A stretch of DNA of 64,000 nucleotides from JAAXHB01 sp965221635 (GTDB taxonomy: Bacteria; Actinomycetota; Acidimicrobiia; Acidimicrobiales; Aldehydirespiratoraceae). The stretch covers positions 1,736,001 through 1,800,000 of the forward strand of contig OZ244902.1 of assembly GCA_965221635.1 (NCBI GenBank). Direction: 5' to 3'. A program made the position numbers and the translations under genes. Below the pieces are notes generated by a model. It had not been told where the DNA came from and did no database searches. It saw only the letters and a program-made list of their open reading frames with translations. The number at the start of each line of letters is the position of its first letter. Position 1 is the first letter of the stretch. Below are positions 52,249 to 60,295 of this stretch, one piece after another.

Positions 52249-54333
52249 ATGGCACCACAGCGTTACCCACTTGAACACACCCGCAACATCGGGATCATGG
52301 CCCACATCGACGCGGGCAAGACCACCATGACCGAGCGCATCCTGTACTACACCGGCCGCAACTACAAGCTCGGTGAGGTACATGACGGCGCGGCCACGAT
52401 GGACTGGATGGCCCAGGAACAAGAGCGGGGCATCACCATCACCTCCGCGGCCACCCATTGCGTGTGGAACGACCATCGCATCAACATCATCGACACTCCC
52501 GGCCACGTGGACTTCACCGTGGAGGTGGAACGGTCGCTGCGGGTGCTCGACGGAGCGGTTGCCCTTTTTGACGGGGTGGCCGGTGTGGAGCCTCAAACCG
52601 AAACGGTTTGGCGCCAAGCCGAACGCCATGGCGTGCCCAGGCTGTGTTTCGTAAACAAGATGGACCGCACCGGAGCGGACTTTCATCGGGTGGTGGATTC
52701 CATCAGGGAGCGGCTCACCCCGAACGTGGCGGTGGTGCAGCTCCCGATCGGCGCCGAGGCCGACTACCAGGGCGTTATCGACCTGGTGAACATGCAGGCA
52801 CTCACATGGGACGGCGAGGACCTGGGCGCCAAGTGGGACACCATCGACATTCCCGCCGATTTGCAGGACGAAGCCGACCTGTACCGCCAGGAGTTGCTGG
52901 AGGTGCTGTGCGAACACGACGAAGCCCTCATGGAGCAATTCCTCGAGGACGAGGAGATCACCCCCGCTCAGATCTCCGCGGCTCTGCGGGCTGCCACGAT
53001 CGCCGGTGAGCTGGTGCCGGTGCTGAACGGCACCGCCTTCAAGAACAAAGGCGTTCAGCCCCTGCTCGACGCGGTGATCGACTACCTGCCCTCTCCGTTG
53101 GACATTCCCGCGGTGAGCGGCATCAACCCCAAAACCGGAGACGAGACCACCCGAGAGGCCAGCGACTCCGAAGCCCCGGCAGCGCTGGCGTTCAAGATCA
53201 TGACCGACCCCCACGTGGGCAAGCTCACCTACATCCGCGTGTACAGCGGCACCCTCGAAAAAGGCGCCCAGGTGCTCAACACCCGAACCGGACGCAACGA
53301 GCGCCTCGGGCGGATCCTGGAGATGCACGCCAACGAGCGAGTGGACCTGGCCTCGGCATCCACCGGCGACATCGCCGCGGTGATCGGCCTCAAGAACACC
53401 CGCACAGGCGACACCTTGTGTGCCCCGTCGAGACCGATAATGCTGGAGAATCTCGAGTTTCCCGCGCCGGTGATCGACGTGGCGGTGGAGCCGCGATCCA
53501 AAGCCGACCAGGACAAGATGTCGCGGGCCCTCACCGCGCTCGCCGAGGAGGATCCCACCTTCAGCGTGCGCACCGATCCCGACACCGCCCAGACGATCAT
53601 CGCAGGCATGGGCGAACTGCACCTCGAGGTGCTCGTCGACCGGATGCTGCGGGAGTTTCGGGTGCAGGCGAACGTGGGCAAGCCCCAGGTGGCCTACCGC
53701 GAGACGATCACCGCACCGGTGTTGCGTCACACCTACGTTCACAAGAAGCAAACCGGCGGCCAGGGCCAGTTCGCGGTGGTCACCGCCACCCTGGAGCCCA
53801 ACGCCGGTGGCGAGTTCGCCTTCGAGAACGAGATTCGTGGCGGGTCCATACCCCGCGAGTACATCAAACCCACCGAGGACGGCATCCGTGAGGCCATGAG
53901 CAACGGCGTGCTCGCCGGGTTCCCCACCGTGGACGTGAAGGTCACGCTTCTCGACGGACGCCACCACGAGGTGGACTCGTCGGAGATGGCCTTCAAGGTG
54001 GCAGGCAACGCCTGGTTCCGTGAGGCGGTGGCGAAAGCCAAACCGGTGCTGCTCGAGCCTGTGATGTCCGTTGAGGTGGTCACCCCCGACGAGTACGTCG
54101 GCGACGTGGTCGGCGACCTCAACTCCCGCCGCGGCCAGGTGAGCGGCACCGAGCGCAGCGGCGCCAATCAATCCGTCACGGCGCGGGTGCCGTTGTCTGA
54201 AATGTTCGGGTACAGTACCGATCTTCGTTCACGCACCCAGGGGCGCGCTACGTACTCGATGCAGTTCGATTCGTATCAGCCCACCCCCACAGGGATCCAG
54301 TCCGAGATCGTCGCGCGCGTGCGCGGCGCCTGA
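52249..54333 (+). CDS. fusA: Elongation factor G
   Basis: Translocation GTPase, 694 aa. G1 AHIDAGKTT (about 18-26), switch/G2 to G3 DTPGHVDF, G4 NKMD, and the domain III-V blocks such as GMGELHLEVLVDRM are present. TAGGAAA lies before the ATG. A 161-nt gap after rpsG is normal for the str operon. Confidence 0.97.
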   Translation: MAPQRYPLEHTRNIGIMAHIDAGKTTMTERILYYTGRNYKLGEVHDGAATMDWMAQEQERGITITSAATHCVWNDHRINIIDTPGHVDFTVEVERSLRVLDGAVALFDGVAGVEPQTETVWRQAERHGVPRLCFVNKMDRTGADFHRVVDSIRERLTPNVAVVQLPIGAEADYQGVIDLVNMQALTWDGEDLGAKWDTIDIPADLQDEADLYRQELLEVLCEHDEALMEQFLEDEEITPAQISAALRAATIAGELVPVLNGTAFKNKGVQPLLDAVIDYLPSPLDIPAVSGINPKTGDETTREASDSEAPAALAFKIMTDPHVGKLTYIRVYSGTLEKGAQVLNTRTGRNERLGRILEMHANERVDLASASTGDIAAVIGLKNTRTGDTLCAPSRPIMLENLEFPAPVIDVAVEPRSKADQDKMSRALTALAEEDPTFSVRTDPDTAQTIIAGMGELHLEVLVDRMLREFRVQANVGKPQVAYRETITAPVLRHTYVHKKQTGGQGQFAVVTATLEPNAGGEFAFENEIRGGSIPREYIKPTEDGIREAMSNGVLAGFPTVDVKVTLLDGRHHEVDSSEMAFKVAGNAWFREAVAKAKPVLLEPVMSVEVVTPDEYVGDVVGDLNSRRGQVSGTERSGANQSVTARVPLSEMFGYSTDLRSRTQGRATYSMQFDSYQPTPTGIQSEIVARVRGA

Positions 54334-54445
54334 AGCCGATCCCAGCCTGAACGCCAACGAGTCAACGAACAGCGTCACAATCGTCAATCGAGCAATACAG
54401 ATCTCCAAGTAAGCCCACCCCACAAGTCCAACCCAGAGGAGCACA

Positions 54446-55633
54446 ATGGCCAAGGAGAAATTCGAGCGGACCAAGCCCCACGTCAACGTGGGGACCATGG
54501 GTCACATCGACCACGGAAAGACCACGCTCACCGCAGCGATCACCAAGGTTCTGTCCGACCGTGTCGAGGGCACCAGCTTCACCGAATTCGACAAGATCGA
54601 CAACGCTCCCGAAGAGCGAGAGCGTGGCATCACGATCAACGTCGCCCACGTCGAGTACGAGACGGAGAACCGTCACTACGCGCACGTCGACATGCCCGGT
54701 CACGCCGATTACATCAAGAACATGATCACCGGCGCGGCCCAGGTGGACGGCGCCATTCTGGTGGTGTCCGCAGCGGACGGCCCCATGCCCCAAACTCGTG
54801 AGCACGTGCTTCTGGCCCGCCAGGTGGGCGTGCCCAGCATCGTGGTGGCCCTCAACAAGGTCGACATGGTCGACGACGAGGAGCTGCTCGAGCTGGTCGA
54901 GCTCGAGGTGCGAGACCTGCTCAGCGAGTACGGCTTCCCCGGCGACGACACCCCGGTTGTGGGCGTGTCCGCCCTCAAGGCCCTCAACGGCGACGCCGAG
55001 GCCGCCGAGAAGATCATCGAGTTGATGGACGAGGTGGACAACTACGTGCCCACCCCGGTGCGTGACGTGGACAAGCCCTTCCTGATGCCCATCGAGGACG
55101 TGTTCTCGATCACCGGTCGAGGCACCGTGGTCACCGGCCGCGTCGAGCAGGGCGTGGTGAACACCGGCAACGAGGTGGAGATCGTCGGGCTGCGCGACAC
55201 CCGCAAAACCACCTGCACCGGCGTGGAGATGTTCCGCAAGATCCTCGACAGAGGCGAGGCGGGTGACAACATCGGCGCGTTGCTGCGCGGCGTTCACAAG
55301 ACCGAGGTGCAGCGCGGCCAGGTGCTCGCCGCGCCGGCAAGCATCACCCCTCACACCGAGTTCGAGGCTCAGGTGTACGTGCTGAGCAAGAGCGAGGGCG
55401 GGCGGCACAAGCCGTTCTTCTCCAACTACCGGCCCCAGTTCTACTTCCGCACCACCGATGTCACCGGCACGATCAACCTGCCCGAGGGCACCGAGATGTG
55501 CATGCCCGGTGACAACACCACCATGCACGTCGATCTGATCAGCCCCATCGCCATGGATGAAGGCCTGCGCTTCGCGATCCGCGAAGGTGGCCGCACCGTG
55601 GGAGCGGGATCGGTTACGAAGATCATCAAGTAG
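54446..55633 (+). CDS. tuf: Elongation factor Tu
   Basis: Delivers aminoacyl-tRNA to the ribosome, 395 aa. GHIDHGKTTL (about 18-27), DMPGHADYIKNM, NKVDMVD and the C-terminal tRNA-binding domains (GEVLA-type to GGRTVGAGSVTKI) are conserved. It is the only tuf copy in the window. GAGGAG stands before the ATG. Confidence 0.98.
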   Translation: MAKEKFERTKPHVNVGTMGHIDHGKTTLTAAITKVLSDRVEGTSFTEFDKIDNAPEERERGITINVAHVEYETENRHYAHVDMPGHADYIKNMITGAAQVDGAILVVSAADGPMPQTREHVLLARQVGVPSIVVALNKVDMVDDEELLELVELEVRDLLSEYGFPGDDTPVVGVSALKALNGDAEAAEKIIELMDEVDNYVPTPVRDVDKPFLMPIEDVFSITGRGTVVTGRVEQGVVNTGNEVEIVGLRDTRKTTCTGVEMFRKILDRGEAGDNIGALLRGVHKTEVQRGQVLAAPASITPHTEFEAQVYVLSKSEGGRHKPFFSNYRPQFYFRTTDVTGTINLPEGTEMCMPGDNTTMHVDLISPIAMDEGLRFAIREGGRTVGAGSVTKIIK

Positions 55634-55639
55634 TCGGTC

Positions 55640-55963
55640 ATGGCAACCGCGCGGCACCTGGTGAGGATTCGGCTCAAGGCCTACGACCACGAGATCCTCG
55701 ATCAGTCCACCAAGAAGATCGTCGAAACGGTCAAGCGCACCCAGACCGCGTTCAGCGGGCCGGTGCCTTTGCCCACCGAGAAGCACCGTTTCACGGTGGT
55801 GCGGTCGCCGTTCAAGGACAAGGACTCCCGCGAACACTTCGAGATGCACATCCACAAGCGCCTGCTGGACATCCACGAGCCTTCCAAGAAGACGGTGGAC
55901 ACCCTGCAGCGCCTGGATGTGCCCGCGGGCGTGGACATCGAGATCAAGATTCGCCAAACCTGA
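55640..55963 (+). CDS. rpsJ: 30S ribosomal protein S10
   Basis: S10/NusE, 107 aa, also part of rRNA antitermination complexes. VRIRLKAYDHEILDQS, VPLPTEKHRFTVVRSPFKDKDSREHFEMH and the DIHEPSKKTVDTLQRL loop are conserved. It starts 6 nt after tuf and so is transcribed with the str operon. The rest of the S10 operon is separated from it by a minus-strand gene. Confidence 0.96.
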   Translation: MATARHLVRIRLKAYDHEILDQSTKKIVETVKRTQTAFSGPVPLPTEKHRFTVVRSPFKDKDSREHFEMHIHKRLLDIHEPSKKTVDTLQRLDVPAGVDIEIKIRQT

Positions 55964-55970
55964 CCCCCGA

Positions 55971-56040
55971 GGCCAGGGGTGTCAGCGTGACGCCCACCGC
56001 CGGGTAAAGGTTCAGCTCAGGAGTCGCCGGTGCTGACGCC
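55971..56040. repeat. 70-bp direct repeat, copy A
   Basis: About 74% identical (52 of 70 by hand count) to 56045-56114. Both ends are perfectly matched at the GGCCAGGGGT and GAGTCGCCGG blocks. It contains a short hairpin GGTGTCA-GCG-TGACGCC. Read on the minus strand, it includes a copy of the codons Ser-Thr-Gly-Asp-Ser followed by TGA. Confidence 0.8.
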
Positions 56041-56044
56041 CGGT

Positions 56045-56114
56045 GGCCAGGGGTCTCAGCGAGACGTCCATCGCCGCGTGGACACCTGAATCAGGAGTCG
56101 CCGGTGTTGGCGTC
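56045..56114. repeat. 70-bp direct repeat, copy B
   Basis: Second copy, 4 bp after copy A. It has its own hairpins GTCTC-AGC-GAGAC and GAGTCGCC/GGCGTCTC (one mismatch). On the minus strand it contains Asp-Ala-Asn-Thr-Gly-Asp-Ser-stop, in frame with the transporter gene beyond its present TAG. Confidence 0.8.
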
Positions 56115-56123
56115 TCCGCCTTC

Positions 56124-56183
56124 GGTGTCGGGACTCCAAGTTTCGGGCCTCTAGGTTTCGGGACTCTCGGTTTCGGGACTCTC
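56124..56183 (-). repeat. 15-bp tandem array coding Glu-Ser-Pro-Glu-Thr
   Basis: Four 15-bp units (56124-56138, 56139-56153, 56154-56168, 56169-56183). The last two are identical and encode ESPET on the minus strand. The unit at 56139-56153 has TAG in place of the leading GAG and ends the gene. The outermost unit reads Trp-Ser-Pro-Asp-Thr. Confidence 0.85.
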
Positions 56184-57281
56184 GGCGGCGGGGCCGTCGG
56201 GGCCGATGGCGGCGTGGCGCAGGCTGGCCAGAAAGGCCTGCACGGTCGCGGCGAAGGGCAAGGCCAGCAAGGCGCCCACCACGCCGAACAGCGCGATCCC
56301 GGCGATCACCGAGCCGAACGCCAGCGCCACGTGGATGTCCATGGTGTGCGCTGTCACCCGCGGCGACAGCAGGTAGTTCTCCAGCTGCTGGTACACGATG
56401 ATCACGATCGCCGCCCAAAGCGCCGTGCGGGGGTTGTGCAGCAGCGCGATCAGCAGCGGCAGGGCTCCGGCCACGTAGGTGCCCACCGCCGGCAGGAACT
56501 GCGACACCGCTCCCACCCAGATCGCCAGCGCCAGCGGCGACGGCACGTCGAGCAGCATGAACGCCACGCCGTGTACCACTGCCGACATCGCGGCCAGCAC
56601 GCTGCGGGAGTAGAAGTAGCCGCCCGTTTTCTCGATGGCCAGCTCCCACACCTGCACCGCCACCTCACGGCGGTGCCCGCTCAGCACCGACAGCACCAAA
56701 CGGCGAAACTTCGGGCCGTCGGCCACCAGGTAGAAGGTGAACAGCGCCACCGTGAACAGGTGGAACAGGATCCCCACAGCGGTCGCTCCCAGGTTCACCA
56801 CGTCATCCGCGAAGCTGGTGAACAGGCTCTCCACCCCGCCGCCGTCCACGAACTCCTGGCGAAGGGTGTCGAACTCGATGTTGGTGTCGAAATTGCGGTT
56901 GATCCAGTCCTCGGCGTTGTCGATGTAGCCGGGGAGGTTGTCGGCCAGGTCGCGCACCTGCTCGGCGAGGGCGGTGGCCACCGCGGCGATCATGGCCACG
57001 CCTGCGATGGTGGTGACCACGAACACGATGCCGGTGCCGTATCCGCGCCGGATGCCTCGACCCTCCATCCAGTTCACGGCCGGTTCGATGGCAAAAGACA
57101 AGAACAGCGACACCACCAGCACCAGGGCCAGGCTTCGCAGCGCGTGGATCATTCCCACCGCGTAGTACACGCCGAGCGCTCCCAGCCAGAACCACAAGAT
57201 GGCCTTCTTCACCCATGGCGGCATGGGCTGCGCCGACGGTGGCCCGCTCTGTAGACCGCCCGGTTCGCTGGATTCCACCAC
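56151..57281 (-). CDS. AI-2E family (PerM/YdiK-type) membrane transporter
   Basis: A 376-aa polytopic membrane protein. Hydrophobic segments lie at about 27-70, 85-105, 165-190 and in the C-terminal half. The family fold shows in the loop PGYIDNAEDWINRNFDT, the segment FYLVADGPKFRRLVLSVLSGHRREV and the re-entrant part WVGAVSQFLPAVGTYVAGALPLLIAL, then QQLENYLLSPRV. Some family members export autoinducer-2 or act as cation antiporters, so the substrate is open. The tail is two ESPET repeats. It lies antisense between rpsJ and rplC. GTG 57281, 8 nt after a TATTGT element, is preferred; TTG 57293 is possible. Confidence 0.88.
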   Translation of the reverse strand: MVESSEPGGLQSGPPSAQPMPPWVKKAILWFWLGALGVYYAVGMIHALRSLALVLVVSLFLSFAIEPAVNWMEGRGIRRGYGTGIVFVVTTIAGVAMIAAVATALAEQVRDLADNLPGYIDNAEDWINRNFDTNIEFDTLRQEFVDGGGVESLFTSFADDVVNLGATAVGILFHLFTVALFTFYLVADGPKFRRLVLSVLSGHRREVAVQVWELAIEKTGGYFYSRSVLAAMSAVVHGVAFMLLDVPSPLALAIWVGAVSQFLPAVGTYVAGALPLLIALLHNPRTALWAAIVIIVYQQLENYLLSPRVTAHTMDIHVALAFGSVIAGIALFGVVGALLALPFAATVQAFLASLRHAAIGPDGPAAESPETESPET

Positions 57282-57585
57282 CGCCGCCAACAATACCGCG
57301 CCAACCCCCGGTGGCCTTCGAGGATCACTAGCGACGTGTGTTGTGGACGACGGCGGCTCAGGTTGCGCTTGGTGCCGGCGCCGCTACACTTTCGTCTTCG
57401 TGCTCGCAGGCCGGGGATGATCCCGTCGGCCCGAGCCGTTCGAATCGACGTCCGCACAGGCCCGTCGGGGAACCGTGTGGCACAACCAGGAAAGTCGCTC
57501 CGCGGGGCGAGCCCATCAGGGGCCCACCCGGCGGAGCGTTTGTGTGAGCAGGCTCGCTCCACCGGCAGTTCAGGAAGCAACGCAC
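57282..57585. promoter_or_regulatory. Divergent region between the AI-2E gene and rplC
   Basis: A 304-bp stretch with no supported gene. It carries TATTGT (57290-57295, minus strand) for the transporter and the rplC promoter. The rplC leader (about 57397-57585) contains complementary arms, such as GCCCGTCGGGG-type and GGCGAGCCC-type segments (about 57459-57535), that could fold into an S10-operon-like attenuator. Confidence 0.45.
57363..57390 (+). promoter_or_regulatory. Promoter of the rplC-rplE operon
   Basis: TTGCGC (57363-57368) and TACACT (57385-57390) with a 16-bp spacer. Transcription would start near 57397 and give a leader of about 190 nt. This promoter is needed because the operon is cut off from rpsJ. 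Confidence 0.55.
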
Positions 57586-58227
57586 ATGTCCTCAAAGGCG
57601 ATAGTGGGCTCCAAACTGGGCATGACCCAGATCTGGGATGCCGACAACAAAGTCGTCCCCGTCACCGTGCTGCGGGTTGAGCCCTGTCGCGTCGTGATGG
57701 TGAAGACCCCCGACAATCACGGCTACAGCGCCATTCAGGTCACCACCGGAATGGTGCGCGCCTCCAAGCTCACACGTCCCGAAGCGGGCCACTTCGACTC
57801 GGCCGGCGTTGAAGCCGGCAGCAAGCTCCTGGAGCTGCGCCTCGACGACGTGAGCGACTACAGCGTGGGCCAGAGCATCGGCGTTGACGTGCTCGCCAGC
57901 GGTGAGCGGGTCGACGTCACCGCGGTGTCCAAGGGCAAGGGCTTCAGCGGCGTGATGAAGCGTCACGGCTTCAAGGGCCAGCCCGCCAGCCACGGCGCCC
58001 ACAAGGTGCATCGCAAGCCGGGGTCGGTGGGCCAGTGCGCCACCCCCTCCCGGGTGTTCAAGGGCAAGAAGCTCCCGGGTCGTGCCGGTGCGCAACGGGT
58101 GACCACGCTCAACCTCGAGGTGGTGCGATCCGACGCCGAGGCCCAGCTGTTGCTGGTGAGGGGATCGGTTCCCGGGCCCAAGGGCGGCACCGTGGTGGTG
58201 CGCAACGCAGTGAAGGTACAGCGGTGA
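57586..58227 (+). CDS. rplC: 50S ribosomal protein L3
   Basis: Early assembly protein near the peptidyl-transferase centre, 213 aa. AIVGSKLGMTQIWD start, GKGFSGVMKRHGFKGQPASHGAHKVHR and KKLPGRAGAQRVTTLNLEVV are conserved. The ATG at 57586 has AGGAA upstream. The frame open to 57475 lies in the leader. Confidence 0.97.
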   Translation: MSSKAIVGSKLGMTQIWDADNKVVPVTVLRVEPCRVVMVKTPDNHGYSAIQVTTGMVRASKLTRPEAGHFDSAGVEAGSKLLELRLDDVSDYSVGQSIGVDVLASGERVDVTAVSKGKGFSGVMKRHGFKGQPASHGAHKVHRKPGSVGQCATPSRVFKGKKLPGRAGAQRVTTLNLEVVRSDAEAQLLLVRGSVPGPKGGTVVVRNAVKVQR

Positions 58228-58880
58228 GCGCCATGGACGTTGTGGATCAAACCGGCTCAACGGTGGGTTCGGTGGAACTCAGCGAGGCCACCTTCGGGAT
58301 CACGCCCCATGTGGGGGTGATGCACCAGGTGGTGAACGCGCAGCTCGCCGCCAGGCGTGCCGGCACTCACAGCACCAAAACCCGCTCCGAGGTGGCCGGC
58401 GGCGCCCGCAAGCCCTGGGGCCAGAAGGGAATCGGCAGGGCCCGTCACGGCTCCACCCGTTCACCGCAATGGCGAGGCGGGGGAGTGGCTCACGGCCCCA
58501 GGCCCCGCAGCTACGCCCAACGCACCCCCAAGAAGATGAAGCGCCTGGCGCTGGTGTCGGCCCTTTCGGATCGGGCCCAGTCCGGCCGGGTGATAGTGGT
58601 GAACCGCTGGGGCTTCGACCAGCCCCGCACCAAAGCGGCCCGCACGGCCCTTGACGCGGTTGGCGCTACGGGCAAGGCGTTGGTGGTGCTCGACGATTCC
58701 GCCGAGGATCTGATCGCCTGGAAGAGTTTCCGCAACCTGACCGCGGTTCACTGCCTGCAGGTGCGTCAACTCAACACCTACGACGTGCTCAACAGCGACG
58801 TGGTGGTTTTCACCGAGGCAACCCTGGCGGCCCTCACCGCCGGAACCGCCCCCGAATCGGAGGCCCAGAACGGTGCGTGA
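58224..58880 (+). CDS. rplD: 50S ribosomal protein L4
   Basis: Exit-tunnel protein, 218 aa. The tunnel loop RSEVAGGARKPWGQKGIGRARHGSTRSPQWRGGG is cut here into GGARKPWGQKGIGRARHGS (about 61-79) and SPQWRGGG. The GTG at 58224 overlaps the rplC stop (GTGA), with AAGG 7 nt upstream. ATG 58233 is an alternative. Confidence 0.96.
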   Translation: MSAMDVVDQTGSTVGSVELSEATFGITPHVGVMHQVVNAQLAARRAGTHSTKTRSEVAGGARKPWGQKGIGRARHGSTRSPQWRGGGVAHGPRPRSYAQRTPKKMKRLALVSALSDRAQSGRVIVVNRWGFDQPRTKAARTALDAVGATGKALVVLDDSAEDLIAWKSFRNLTAVHCLQVRQLNTYDVLNSDVVVFTEATLAALTAGTAPESEAQNGA

Positions 58881-59163
58881 CCATTCCAAGGTGATCCTGC
58901 GACCGGTGCAGTCCGAGAAGAGCTACGAGCTGCTCGCCGAGAACGTCTACACGTTCGTGGTCGCGCCCGACGCCACCAAAACCGAGGTCCGCACAGCCGT
59001 GGAGGCCTTGTTCGACGTTTCGGTCACCAAGGTCAACACGCTGCGCCGCAAGGGAAAGCGTCTCAGGCGCTACCGGCGGGGGTCGATGGTCACGGGGCGC
59101 CGCGCCGACACCAAGCGGGCCTATGTCACCTTGGCGCCCGGCGATTCGATCGACTTGTTCTAG
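58873..59163 (+). CDS. rplW: 50S ribosomal protein L23
   Basis: Docking site at the tunnel exit, 96 aa. VILRPVQSEKSYELLAENVYTFVV and TEVRTAVEALFDVSVTKVNT are typical. The GTG start overlaps the end of rplD by 8 bases. It ends in an acidic-hydrophobic Asp-Leu-Phe. Confidence 0.95.
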   Translation: MRDHSKVILRPVQSEKSYELLAENVYTFVVAPDATKTEVRTAVEALFDVSVTKVNTLRRKGKRLRRYRRGSMVTGRRADTKRAYVTLAPGDSIDLF

Positions 59164-59171
59164 GTTTCATC

Positions 59172-60008
59172 ATGGCAATTCGCAAACGCAAACCAACCAG
59201 CCCCGGCCGCCGCTTCCAGACGGTTTCGGACTTCTCGGAGATCACCCGGTCGAAGCCCGAGCGAAGCCTCGTGGTGAAGCAGACCAGCACCGGTGGGCGC
59301 AACAACTACGGGCGCAGAACGGCCCGCCACCGAGGCGGAGGCCACAAGCAGCGCTACCGCCTGATCGACTTCACCCGCCGCAAGGACGGGGTTCCCGCCA
59401 CGGTGGCGTCGGTGGAGTACGACCCCAACCGCACCTGCCGCATAGCCCTGCTGCACTATCACGACGGCGAGAAGCGCTACATCCTGGCGCCTCGTGGTGT
59501 GGAGGTGGGTGACGTGCTCCACTCGGGTCGTGGCTCGGAGGTGCGCCCCGGAAACGCCATGGAGTTGCGCCACATTCCGGTGGGAACGGTGATCCACAAC
59601 GTGGAGTTGCGCCCCGGCGCCGGTGGCCGACTCGGGCGCAGCGCAGGCGCGAGCGTGCAACTTGTGGCCAAGGAGGGCCGTTTCGCCACGTTGCGCCTAC
59701 CCAGCACCGAAATGCGCAGGGTGCCGATCGATTGCCGCGCAACCGTGGGGGAGGTCGGCAACTCCGAGCACGAACTCGTGAAGATCGGCAAGGCGGGAAG
59801 AAATCGCTGGAAGGGTGTCAAGCCACAAACCCGTGGCGTGGCGATGAATCCCGTCGACCATCCGCTCGGCGGTGGTGAGGGCAAGTCTTCGGGTGGCCGC
59901 CATCCGGTGTCGCCCTGGGGCAAGCCCGAGCGCAGAACCAGGTCTCGCAAGAAGGCATCGAACGCGATGATCGTCCGTCGTCGTCGCACACGCGGCGCCC
60001 GGAGGTAG
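59172..60008 (+). CDS. rplB: 50S ribosomal protein L2
   Basis: Needed for peptidyl transfer and subunit joining, 278 aa. GGRNNYGRRTARHRGGGHKQ, SAGASVQLVAKEG and the C-terminal MNPVDHPLGGGEGKSSGGRHPVSPWG (peptidyl-transferase-linked histidine included) are intact. It lies 8 nt after rplW. Confidence 0.97.
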   Translation: MAIRKRKPTSPGRRFQTVSDFSEITRSKPERSLVVKQTSTGGRNNYGRRTARHRGGGHKQRYRLIDFTRRKDGVPATVASVEYDPNRTCRIALLHYHDGEKRYILAPRGVEVGDVLHSGRGSEVRPGNAMELRHIPVGTVIHNVELRPGAGGRLGRSAGASVQLVAKEGRFATLRLPSTEMRRVPIDCRATVGEVGNSEHELVKIGKAGRNRWKGVKPQTRGVAMNPVDHPLGGGEGKSSGGRHPVSPWGKPERRTRSRKKASNAMIVRRRRTRGARR

Positions 60009-60013
60009 AGCCA

Positions 60014-60295
60014 ATGCCCAGGAGCATCAAGAAGGGTCCCTTCGTGGACTCGCATTTGCTGAAGAAGATCGACACGCTCAACGACAAGAACGAGAAGCGA
60101 GTGGTGAAGACGTGGTCGCGTCGTTCCACCATCATTCCCGACATGGTGGGGCACACCCTTGCGGTGCACGACGGTCGCAAGCACGTGCCGGTGTACATCA
60201 CCGAGTCGATGGTGGGTCACAAGCTCGGTGAGTTCGCCCCCACCCGCACGTTCCGGTATCACGCCGGCCAGGAGCGAGGAACCCGGCGCCGATGA
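60014..60295 (+). CDS. rpsS: 30S ribosomal protein S19
   Basis: Head protein contacting S13, 93 aa. MPRSIKKGPFVDSHLLKKI start, TWSRRSTIIPDMVGHTLAVHDG and KLGEFAPTRTFR are conserved. Its TGA overlaps the rplV start (ATGA). Confidence 0.97.
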   Translation: MPRSIKKGPFVDSHLLKKIDTLNDKNEKRVVKTWSRRSTIIPDMVGHTLAVHDGRKHVPVYITESMVGHKLGEFAPTRTFRYHAGQERGTRRR

